Source of the DNA: Cyclobacteriaceae bacterium
GTDB taxonomy: Bacteria > Bacteroidota > Bacteroidia > Cytophagales > Cyclobacteriaceae
DNA length: 13,443 nt
Assembly: GCA_009885605.1 (NCBI GenBank)
Contig: VFKK01000288.1
Location: 1 to 13,443 of the forward strand
Direction of reading: 5' to 3'
Shown here: positions 6,447-12,083 of the stretch, in pieces
Layout: each line of letters starts with the position of its first letter
Numbering within the stretch: position 1 is the stretch's first letter
Program-made: the position numbers and the translations under genes
The notes under the pieces: model-generated
The model's database searches: none
The model's input: the letters and a program-made list of their open reading frames with translations, nothing else
Told to the model about the DNA's origin: nothing

Positions 6447-7106
6447 ATGAATTTTAACCATTACCCATTTCAATTTTCGGATTTTGAACTTCATCTTTTA
6501 AAAGAAAAGGCCATTTGGAGTCCCGATTTGAACAGTATTTTCCTCGCGGATTTACATTTTGGGAAAGCTGCTCATTTCAGAAAATCCGGAATTCCAATTC
6601 CCGAACCTATCCACGATGTGGATCTTTTGAAAATCGAACATCTGATTTCTAACTATAAACCAGCACATTTCTATTTTCTGGGTGACCTGTTCCACAGTGA
6701 CTGGAATGATCAATGGGAATCGTTGAATAGTTTTTTAAGAAAATTTAAAGAAACGGTATTTCACCTAGTTAAAGGAAATCATGATATCCTGGATCTTAGA
6801 TCCTATTCTTCCTCAAATTTTGAAATTCACCCTCAACCAATTCAACTGGGCGCACTTTTTCTTTCACATGAACCACAAAATAGAATACCGTCAGGAATGA
6901 TTAATCTCTGTGGTCATATTCATCCCGGAGTTCGATTGGTCGGAAAAGGAAGGCAATCATTCCGACTTCCTTGTTTCTATCTTCATGATAACCAGTTGAT
7001 TCTACCGGCTTTCGGAAATTTCACCGGCCTGGCGTTGATCCAGGCTTTGCCCGGTGATCGGATTTTCGGGGTGACCAAAGAAAAAGTGATTCCAATCCTT
7101 TCCTGA
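6447..7106 (+). CDS. pdeM: PdeM-like calcineurin-family metallophosphoesterase
   Basis: This 219-residue cytoplasmic protein has the full dinuclear-metal phosphoesterase motif set: DLH at 35-37, GD at 79-80, GNHD at 110-113, His141, and GHIHP at 156-160. The N-terminal pattern, a short beta segment then LADLHFGKAAHFRKSGIPIP, is that of the ligase-associated DNA damage response endonuclease PdeM (TIGR04123-type). Members usually work with an ATP-dependent ligase, an exonuclease and an Lhr-like helicase; none of these is in this window. The frame extends upstream to an ATG at 6363, but that would overlap the start of the divergent DUF2147 gene and add 28 residues without family character. The 6447 start also follows a -7 element. 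Fold and metal site are certain; the PdeM assignment is by pattern. Confidence 0.85.
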   Translation: MNFNHYPFQFSDFELHLLKEKAIWSPDLNSIFLADLHFGKAAHFRKSGIPIPEPIHDVDLLKIEHLISNYKPAHFYFLGDLFHSDWNDQWESLNSFLRKFKETVFHLVKGNHDILDLRSYSSSNFEIHPQPIQLGALFLSHEPQNRIPSGMINLCGHIHPGVRLVGKGRQSFRLPCFYLHDNQLILPAFGNFTGLALIQALPGDRIFGVTKEKVIPILS

Positions 7107-7113
7107 GATTAGA

Positions 7114-7144
7114 TTGGCAAAATCCTTGGGGATGCGTAGTTTTG
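7114..7144 (+). promoter_or_regulatory. Bacteroidota-type promoter for the ftsX operon
   Basis: TTG at 7114-7116, a 20-nt spacer and TAGTTTTG at 7137-7144 match the Bacteroidota -33/-7 consensus (TTG, about 20 nt, TAnnTTTG) without mismatch. The start site would lie near 7150, giving a leader of roughly 10 nt before ftsX. It is the best promoter match I found in the window. Confidence 0.65.
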
Positions 7145-7161
7145 AATAGAATTTTGTTCCT

Positions 7162-8052
7162 ATGGCGAATTACCCCCGCGAGAAAAAAGTACTTGGTCAT
7201 TTCAAATTTGGAAGTGTCTTGTTCAGCACCACACTCTCCCTTTTTATAGTTGGTCTGTTCGGAGTCATCCTGATCCAGGCAAAAACCCTGACCAGCATGA
7301 TTCGGGAGAATATCGAGGTTCAGGTTTTTCTGGAAAAAAACCTTGATGAAACTCAGTTAAAAGCAATTCGGGATGACCTCGCAGGTCGCTCGTTCATTTT
7401 GAAGAAAGATGATTCTCTGAGTTTGAAATTTGTATCAGACGAAGAAGCTGCCGCGACATTTATCGAAAGTACGGGAGAAGACTTCACCAAATTCCTAGAG
7501 GACAATCCATTGAGAGATAGCTTTGTAATTGCGATTGCGGAGGAATTTCAGACTTCGGAGCAACTTGCTTCAATTGTAAAAGAATTAGAATTAATCCCTG
7601 GCGTTTTTGAGGTTTCCTACATGACAGATCTGGTCGATTCAATCAATAAAAATCTGCTGAAAGTAAGTTTGGTACTGGGTGGATTCATCCTCATTCTGAT
7701 CATTACGGTAGTAATGTTGATCAATAATACCATCCGGCTTGCTTTATTTTCCCAGCGTTTCCTCATTCGTTCCATGCAGCTTGTCGGTGCGACAAGAGGA
7801 TTTATAAGAAAGCCATTTCTCGCAAGAGCATTTATGTTTGGAATGCTGGCGGGAGCCATAGCCTCTGTAGTCCTGTTTGCTTTAGTCAAATACACGCAGT
7901 CTAATATCGAAGGCTTTGCTTTGCTTCAAAATCAACAACTATTGATTGCCCTTTTTGGATTGCTGATTGTCGTTGGTGGAGTTCTCTCAGTGTTGAGTAC
8001 CTTGAGAGCTGTAAACAAATATTTAAACATGTCGCTGGACGAACTATACTAA
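7162..8052 (+). CDS. ftsX: cell division protein FtsX
   Basis: FtsX is the membrane half of the ABC-type FtsEX complex that links the division ring to peptidoglycan hydrolase activation. The 296 residues show the four-helix FtsX topology: a cytoplasmic N-terminus, TM1 at about 19-39, an extracytoplasmic domain at 40-164, and TM2 (165-188), TM3 (222-243) and TM4 (259-280). The block SQRFLIRSMQLVGATRGFIRKPFL (197-220) between TM2 and TM3 is the typical cytoplasmic FtsX signature. The partner ATPase gene ftsE is not in the window, as is common in this phylum. It leads a packed gene run: the next gene starts 1 nt after its stop. The ATG at 7162 fits the promoter position and places the first helix normally. 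Identification is strong. Confidence 0.92.
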   Translation: MANYPREKKVLGHFKFGSVLFSTTLSLFIVGLFGVILIQAKTLTSMIRENIEVQVFLEKNLDETQLKAIRDDLAGRSFILKKDDSLSLKFVSDEEAAATFIESTGEDFTKFLEDNPLRDSFVIAIAEEFQTSEQLASIVKELELIPGVFEVSYMTDLVDSINKNLLKVSLVLGGFILILIITVVMLINNTIRLALFSQRFLIRSMQLVGATRGFIRKPFLARAFMFGMLAGAIASVVLFALVKYTQSNIEGFALLQNQQLLIALFGLLIVVGGVLSVLSTLRAVNKYLNMSLDELY

Positions 8053-8053
8053 C

Positions 8054-8263
8054 ATGAGCAAATCATCTTTCCCTTTTACTAAAAAGAACTATCAGTTGAT
8101 GTTTGTAGGCATCGGTCTGATCGTACTTGGCTTTGTGATCATTGGTTTGGATGGAGAGCCACATGGAAATGGTTTTCTTGGTTTGACTCTGGGTCCGATT
8201 GTGACTTTGGCAGGCTTTATTTTTGAATTTTACGCCATTTTTGCAAAAGGAGAAAAAAATTAA
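8054..8263 (+). CDS. DUF3098 small two-helix membrane protein
   Basis: This 69-residue protein has two predicted transmembrane helices (about 13-31 and 44-64) separated by a short Gly/Pro-containing loop around DGEPHGNGF. The N-terminus is short and polar (MSKSSFPFTKKNY). These traits match DUF3098, a small family that I know as encoded just behind ftsX in Bacteroidota. It starts 1 nt after the ftsX stop, so it is surely co-translated with it. Its role is unknown; position suggests a link to the division or envelope machinery (inference). In related genomes uppP often follows; here truB comes next after 57 nt. Confidence 0.85.
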   Translation: MSKSSFPFTKKNYQLMFVGIGLIVLGFVIIGLDGEPHGNGFLGLTLGPIVTLAGFIFEFYAIFAKGEKN

Positions 8264-8320
8264 AGCTGAACTCCCCTTTCAACTTGAGATTGGGGATTTG
8301 GCTGGTGACCCGATTCAACT

Positions 8321-9007
8321 ATGCAAAATGAACCCTATGGTGAGGTTTTCCTGGTCGACAAACCTTTGGAATGGACATCTTTTGATGTTGTGAAAAAAAT
8401 CAGGAATGCCCTTCGAATCAAAAAGGTTGGCCATGCAGGTACTTTGGACCCTTTGGCAACCGGACTTTTGATCGTTTGCGCAGGAAAGCAAACCAAGCAG
8501 ATCGACTCTTACATGGGTCAGGAAAAGGAATATACCGGAACTTTTGTAATCGGTTCCACAACAGAATCATTCGATTTAGAAAAACCGATAATCCCCGTTG
8601 CAGATCCATCCGGAGTCTCACTTGAGAAGGTAAAATCTGCAGCATCACAACTTACAGGAGATATTTTGCAGGTCCCACCTATGCACTCGGCGATCAAAGT
8701 GGATGGCAAACGAGTCTATGAATCTGCACGCCAAGGGATAGAAGTGAAAATGGAACCGAGGTCTGTTCAGGTTCGGGAATTTGAAATCACCAAGTTTGAA
8801 AACAATGTGGTTCATTTCCGTATTTCTTGCTCAAAAGGAACTTATATCCGAAGTCTGGCCAGAGATCTGGGAGAAATCCTCGAAGTGGGAGCTTACATGA
8901 GTTCACTTTGCAGAACCAGAATCGGAAATTTTAAACTTTCAGAAGCCAAAGAATTGATGTCTTTGGTGGAAGAAATTAAAGCACGCCCAGTACATGAAAA
9001 TCTATGA
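8321..9007 (+). CDS. truB: tRNA pseudouridine-55 synthase TruB
   Basis: This enzyme converts U55 in the T-loop of most tRNAs to pseudouridine. The catalytic motif GHAGTLDPLATGLL (37-50) holds the nucleophile Asp43. Further TruB blocks are VPPMHSAIKVDGKRVYE (118-134) and the C-terminal SKGTYIRSLARDLG (171-184) with its conserved arginine. At 228 residues it lacks the extra C-terminal PUA domain of the longer E. coli type, in line with shorter Bacteroidota forms. The ATG at 8321 precedes GEVFLVDKPLEWTS, where family proteins usually begin. The gene overlaps ribF by 14 nt, a tight coupling often seen for truB-ribF. Confident. Confidence 0.95.
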   Translation: MQNEPYGEVFLVDKPLEWTSFDVVKKIRNALRIKKVGHAGTLDPLATGLLIVCAGKQTKQIDSYMGQEKEYTGTFVIGSTTESFDLEKPIIPVADPSGVSLEKVKSAASQLTGDILQVPPMHSAIKVDGKRVYESARQGIEVKMEPRSVQVREFEITKFENNVVHFRISCSKGTYIRSLARDLGEILEVGAYMSSLCRTRIGNFKLSEAKELMSLVEEIKARPVHENL

Positions 9008-9917
9008 AGGCCTGAATGATCTTCCGAATATCTCAAATCCCGTTGTAACAAGCGGAACATTTGACGGGGTACATCTGGGCCATCAAAAAATCCTTACCAG
9101 AATCCGTGAAAGTGCCCGAGCCATACAAGGAGAGACTGTTTTAATTACTTTTTGGCCTCATCCAAGATTGGTCCTTTATCCAAAAGAGCATAATCTGAGA
9201 TTGCTTAGCACTTTTGAAGAGAAAACAAAACTCCTTCGCCAACTCGGGATAGATCATTTGGTCACAATTCCTTTTACACATGAATTTTCCCAAATGTCTT
9301 CCAAAGAGTTTATCGAGAAGGTTTTGGTAGAAAAGATAAAAACCAAAAAACTGGTAATCGGGTATGATCACCGATTTGGCAAAAACCGAGAAGGAAGTTT
9401 TGAATACCTCCAAGCCCATTGCCTCGAATATGGATTTGAACTGGAAGAAATTTCCAGACAGGATGTGGAGGAAATTGGTGTCTCAAGCACCAAAATCCGG
9501 AAAGCTTTGGAAGAAGGTGATGTTCCTACAGCCATCAGTTACCTGGGTCGGCCTTATGAATTAAACGGTCTGGTGATCAAAGGGCAGCAGATTGGACGGT
9601 CAATTGGTTTTCCCACAGCGAATATTCACATACCCAACGATTATAAACTGATTCCAAAGGACGGCGTATATGCTGTAGAAGCTTGTGTCGATGGCAACCT
9701 TTATAAAGCAATGCTGAATATTGGGAATCGGCCAACTGTGGATGGAAGCAAAAAAACTGTGGAAGCACATCTTTTTGATTTCCAAGGGGATCTTTATGAT
9801 AAACAGATTACTGTTTACATCAGAGCCTATCTGCGAGAAGAAAATAAATTTGAGAATTTGGAGGCTTTGAAACGCCAATTAGTTTTGGATCAGGCCAAAG
9901 CCAAATCGTTGCTATAA
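8994..9917 (+). CDS. ribF: bifunctional riboflavin kinase/FAD synthetase
   Basis: This enzyme phosphorylates riboflavin to FMN and adenylates FMN to FAD in the cytoplasm. The N-terminal nucleotidyltransferase half carries GTFDGVHLGH (21-30, the HxGH-type site), the GYDHRFGKNREGS block (123-135) and SSTKIR (164-169). The C-terminal kinase half, from about 184, carries GFPTAN (205-210), NIGNRPT (242-248) and the probable catalytic Glu257. The length of 307 residues is standard. The ATG at 8994 lies inside the end of truB (14-nt overlap), and the protein begins directly at the expected first strand. scoA follows after only 12 nt. Confident. Confidence 0.96.
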   Translation: MKIYEGLNDLPNISNPVVTSGTFDGVHLGHQKILTRIRESARAIQGETVLITFWPHPRLVLYPKEHNLRLLSTFEEKTKLLRQLGIDHLVTIPFTHEFSQMSSKEFIEKVLVEKIKTKKLVIGYDHRFGKNREGSFEYLQAHCLEYGFELEEISRQDVEEIGVSSTKIRKALEEGDVPTAISYLGRPYELNGLVIKGQQIGRSIGFPTANIHIPNDYKLIPKDGVYAVEACVDGNLYKAMLNIGNRPTVDGSKKTVEAHLFDFQGDLYDKQITVYIRAYLREENKFENLEALKRQLVLDQAKAKSLL

Positions 9918-9929
9918 ACCCAAATAAAT

Positions 9930-10625
9930 ATGATTAACAAAACAGTAAAAGATGGAAAGGAGGCAGTTGCGGATATTCCAAGCAATTGCACCATGATGAT
10001 GGGAGGTTTCGGACTTAGCGGAATTCCTGAAAATTGCATTTCTGCCCTGCTCGAAAGGGATATCGATGGCTTGACCATCATCTCCAACAATGCGGGAGTC
10101 GATGATTTTGGAATCGGGCTTTTGCTCAAAAAGCGAATGGTCAAGAAGATGATTTCAAGCTATGTGGGAGAAAATGCAGAATTTGAGCGTCAACTTTTAT
10201 CCGGAGAACTGGAAGTCGATTTAATTCCTCAGGGCACACTTGCAGAGAGGGTGCGAGCAGGAGGAGCTGGAATTCCCGCGTTCTTCACTCCTGCAGGAGT
10301 TGGAACAGAAGTAGCCAATGGCAAAGAAACCCGTGAGTTTGATGGCAAAACCTATCTGATGGAAAGTTGGCTGAAAGCTGATTTCTCAATTGTAAAAGCA
10401 TGGAAAGGCGATACTGCAGGTAATTTGATTTTCAAAGGAACAGCCCGAAACTTCAATCCCATCATGGCAACTGCGGGAAATATCTGCATAGCGGAGGTTG
10501 AAGAATTGGTAGAGGCAGGTGAACTTGATCCTAATCAGATTCACACCCCGGGGATTTACGTGCAGCGTATCTTCCAGGGAAAAGATTACGAAAAGAGAAT
10601 CGAGCAGAGAACTATTTCAAAATAG
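9930..10625 (+). CDS. scoA: 3-oxoacid CoA-transferase subunit A
   Basis: This is the alpha subunit of a family I CoA-transferase that moves CoA between succinyl-CoA or acetyl-CoA and a 3-oxoacid such as acetoacetate. The 231 residues show the CoA-binding glycine block GGFGLSGIPE (25-34), NNAGVDDFGIG (53-63) and GGAGIPAFFTPAGVGT (111-126), all typical of ScoA/AtoD. The B subunit follows after 78 nt, so the heteromeric enzyme is complete. Substrate preference cannot be read from sequence by eye; ketone-body/acetoacetate or branched-chain degradation is the usual context. It starts 12 nt after ribF with no terminator between, so it probably rides on the ftsX-ribF transcript. The A half is certain; the exact substrate is uncertain. 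Confidence 0.92.
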   Translation: MINKTVKDGKEAVADIPSNCTMMMGGFGLSGIPENCISALLERDIDGLTIISNNAGVDDFGIGLLLKKRMVKKMISSYVGENAEFERQLLSGELEVDLIPQGTLAERVRAGGAGIPAFFTPAGVGTEVANGKETREFDGKTYLMESWLKADFSIVKAWKGDTAGNLIFKGTARNFNPIMATAGNICIAEVEELVEAGELDPNQIHTPGIYVQRIFQGKDYEKRIEQRTISK

Positions 10626-10667
10626 ACGGAAGACCGAAGACCGCAGACCGAAGGATTGCTTCCGTCT
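10624..10667 (+). repeat. hairpin with 7-nt tandem repeats between the CoA-transferase genes
   Basis: A perfect 9-bp stem (10624-10632 with 10659-10667) starts inside the scoA stop codon. Its loop, with the end of the left arm, holds three tandem heptamers: AGACCGA, AGACCGC and AGACCGA at 10631-10651. Its low-complexity AGACCG character is unlike the flanking genes. It may be a small dispersed intergenic repeat, or an RNA structure tuning the A:B subunit ratio. Confidence 0.6.
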
Positions 10668-10703
10668 CCCATCTACTGTCCTCAGTCTCAAAAAAGACCC
10701 AAA

Positions 10704-11363
10704 ATGCTGACAAAAGATCAAATAGCCCAACGAATCGCCAAAGAGGTGAAAACAGGGCAATACATAAATCTGGGGATTGGAATTCCAACTTTGGTAGCCA
10801 ATTTCATTCCCTCAAAAATAGACGTGGTTTTGCAATCTGAAAACGGATTGCTTGGAATCGGCCCCTTCCCTAATGAAGATAAAGTTGATCCGGACCTAAT
10901 CAATGCCGGCAAACAGACCATAACGATGACCAAAGGATCGGCGCTGTTTAATTCTGCTGATTCCTTTGCCATGATCCGGGGAGGACATGTTCATCTGACC
11001 ATTCTGGGAGCAATGGAGGTTTCCGAAAATGGAGATATTGCCAATTGGAAAATTCCAGGAAAGATGGTGAAAGGAATGGGTGGCGCAATGGATTTGGTGG
11101 CTTCTGCAGAAAACATCATCGTGGCTATGCAGCATTGCTCTAAGGAAGGTCAATCAAAATTGCTTCCAGAATGCAGTCTTCCCATCACAGGAATCCGATG
11201 CGTGAAAAAAATTGTTTCAGACCTGGCAGTCTTAGAAATTGCTCCCGAAGGAGGGTTTATCTTACTCGAGAGGGCTCCCGGTGTAAGCGTGGAAGAAATT
11301 AAGGCAAAAACTGCCGGCAAATTGATTATCAAAGGGGAAGTTCCCGAGATGGTTTTTGAATAA
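10704..11363 (+). CDS. scoB: 3-oxoacid CoA-transferase subunit B
   Basis: This is the beta subunit, which carries the catalytic glutamate that forms the enzyme-CoA thioester: Glu46 in SENGLLG (45-51). NLGIGIPTLVANF (22-34) and GGHVHLTILGAMEV are further family blocks, and PGKMVKGMGGAMDLV matches the ScoB/AtoA C-terminal lobe. From the ATG at 10704 it is 219 residues, the usual length. The frame extends upstream to an ATG at 10656, but those 16 residues derive from the repeat-containing spacer and precede the normal start MLTKDQIAQRIA. It forms the active enzyme with the A subunit just upstream. No terminator is evident after it before gldC. Confidence 0.94.
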   Translation: MLTKDQIAQRIAKEVKTGQYINLGIGIPTLVANFIPSKIDVVLQSENGLLGIGPFPNEDKVDPDLINAGKQTITMTKGSALFNSADSFAMIRGGHVHLTILGAMEVSENGDIANWKIPGKMVKGMGGAMDLVASAENIIVAMQHCSKEGQSKLLPECSLPITGIRCVKKIVSDLAVLEIAPEGGFILLERAPGVSVEEIKAKTAGKLIIKGEVPEMVFE

Positions 11364-11421
11364 ATAAAACAAGAATGAACTCACCCGATTCAGTTTGGGT
11401 TTACTGCAAAAATTTGGTACC

Positions 11422-11760
11422 ATGAAAAAATCTGAAATAAACATTCAAGTAGAATTAGATATCAATAATCTTCCTAAGAATATCAAATGGGATGCAACTG
11501 ACAAAGATGGCGATGGAATGGAATCAACAAAAAGTCTTAGCCTGAACATTTGGGACAACCTTAACCACAGCACTCTTAGGATTGATTTATGGACAGATGA
11601 TATGTCGGTAGTTGAAATGAAACGATTCTATATTGATATCATCGGAGGAATGGCACAGACAGTTCTTACCAGTACAGGAGATGAATATATGGCTGAAGAA
11701 ATGAAAGACCTTTGCGATAGATTGGTAAAGCATGTAAATGAAGAAAACAGCAAAAAATAA
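11422..11760 (+). CDS. gldC: gliding motility protein GldC
   Basis: This 112-residue soluble protein resembles GldC, found with the gliding/type IX secretion proteins of Bacteroidota and reported to contribute to gliding in Flavobacterium johnsoniae. Matching features are the N-terminal SEINIQVELDINNLPKNIKW (4-23), a central SLSLNIWD (38-45), RIDLWTDDMSVVEMKRFY (53-70), and the MKDLCD block near the C-terminus (94-99). It has no signal peptide or membrane helix, so it is probably cytoplasmic. The ATG at 11422 gives the family length; an upstream in-frame ATG at 11395 adds nine residues with no counterpart. It sits 58 nt after scoB and has its own terminator. No other gld genes are in the window. 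The call is confident by pattern. Confidence 0.9.
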   Translation: MKKSEINIQVELDINNLPKNIKWDATDKDGDGMESTKSLSLNIWDNLNHSTLRIDLWTDDMSVVEMKRFYIDIIGGMAQTVLTSTGDEYMAEEMKDLCDRLVKHVNEENSKK

Positions 11761-11784
11761 TAAAGATGCGATTGTGAAACTGTT

Positions 11785-11809
11785 AGCCTGAGTAAAATCA
11801 GGCTTTTTT
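11785..11809 (+). terminator. intrinsic terminator after gldC
   Basis: AGCCTGA (11785-11791) and TCAGGCT (11798-11804) form a perfect 7-bp stem with loop GTAAAA, followed by a run of T residues to 11809. It ends the transcript that reaches gldC and insulates the receptor gene. Confidence 0.93.
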
Positions 11810-11992
11810 GGTTTTAAGATTTATTACTTTTTATAAAACGACTTTTAGGAATTTACAATAAAATTCAGATCCTGTTTATTAATCGTTAATGATCCTGCCT
11901 AATTTTTTTTGATTCAAGAAAATACGGCACAGTTTCCATATTTGCTCAATTTGGGGAAGATTAGAATGTTAAAATTTTTTAAAACTGAACCA

Positions 11993-12021
11993 TTGTTTAT
12001 TGGCTTTTTACTCTAAATTTC
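11993..12021 (+). promoter_or_regulatory. candidate Bacteroidota promoter for the receptor gene
   Basis: TTG at 11993-11995, an 18-nt spacer and TAAATTTC at 12014-12021 (last base off the TAnnTTTG consensus) fit a -33/-7 promoter. The start site would lie near 12028, giving a leader of about 55 nt that begins just before the 12032-12048 palindrome. Confidence 0.45.
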
Positions 12022-12031
12022 GAACACAACA

Positions 12032-12048
12032 AAGGTTACCCTAACCTT
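12032..12048. repeat. 17-bp palindrome in the receptor leader
   Basis: AAGGTTA and TAACCTT are perfect 7-nt inverted arms around CCC, just downstream of the candidate start site and 35 nt before the ATG. It could be a dimeric repressor operator in DNA. As RNA it would be a 7-bp hairpin with a tight 3-nt loop at the 5' end of the message. Confidence 0.5.
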
Positions 12049-12083
12049 AAACAATTCACCTAAAACAAAATCCAAAATAGCCT

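Larger units (their letters stand above)
11810..12083 (+). promoter_or_regulatory. AT-rich intergenic control region ahead of the TonB-dependent receptor
   Basis: No gene or RNA family is recognised in these 274 nt. Visible structure from left to right: a GATCCTG direct repeat (11868-11874 and 11891-11897, offset 23 nt) flanking the inverted repeat ATTAA-TCG-TTAAT (11878-11890); a candidate promoter at 11993-12021; and the palindrome AAGGTTA-CCC-TAACCTT (12032-12048) in the presumed 5' leader. Long regulated leaders are common for receptor genes in this phylum, but the regulator is unknown. Confidence 0.5.

Noticed and set aside
8272..8296. TCCCC/GGGGA arms in the DUF3098-truB spacer as a terminator
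   Set aside because: Only five pairs with a 15-nt loop and no T tract follow; a terminator here would also split a tightly packed gene run.
10656..10703. Upstream start of the CoA-transferase B subunit
   Set aside because: The 16 added residues come from the repeat-containing spacer, while the ATG at 10704 begins exactly at the family's normal N-terminus.
11395..11421. Upstream start of gldC
   Set aside because: Nine additional residues have no counterpart in GldC proteins, and the ATG at 11422 gives the standard length.
11810..12083. Small RNA or riboswitch ahead of the TonB-dependent receptor (for example a cobalamin element)
   Set aside because: No conserved cobalamin-box or other riboswitch core was visible; only short inverted and direct repeats are present, so they are reported as possible regulatory sites.
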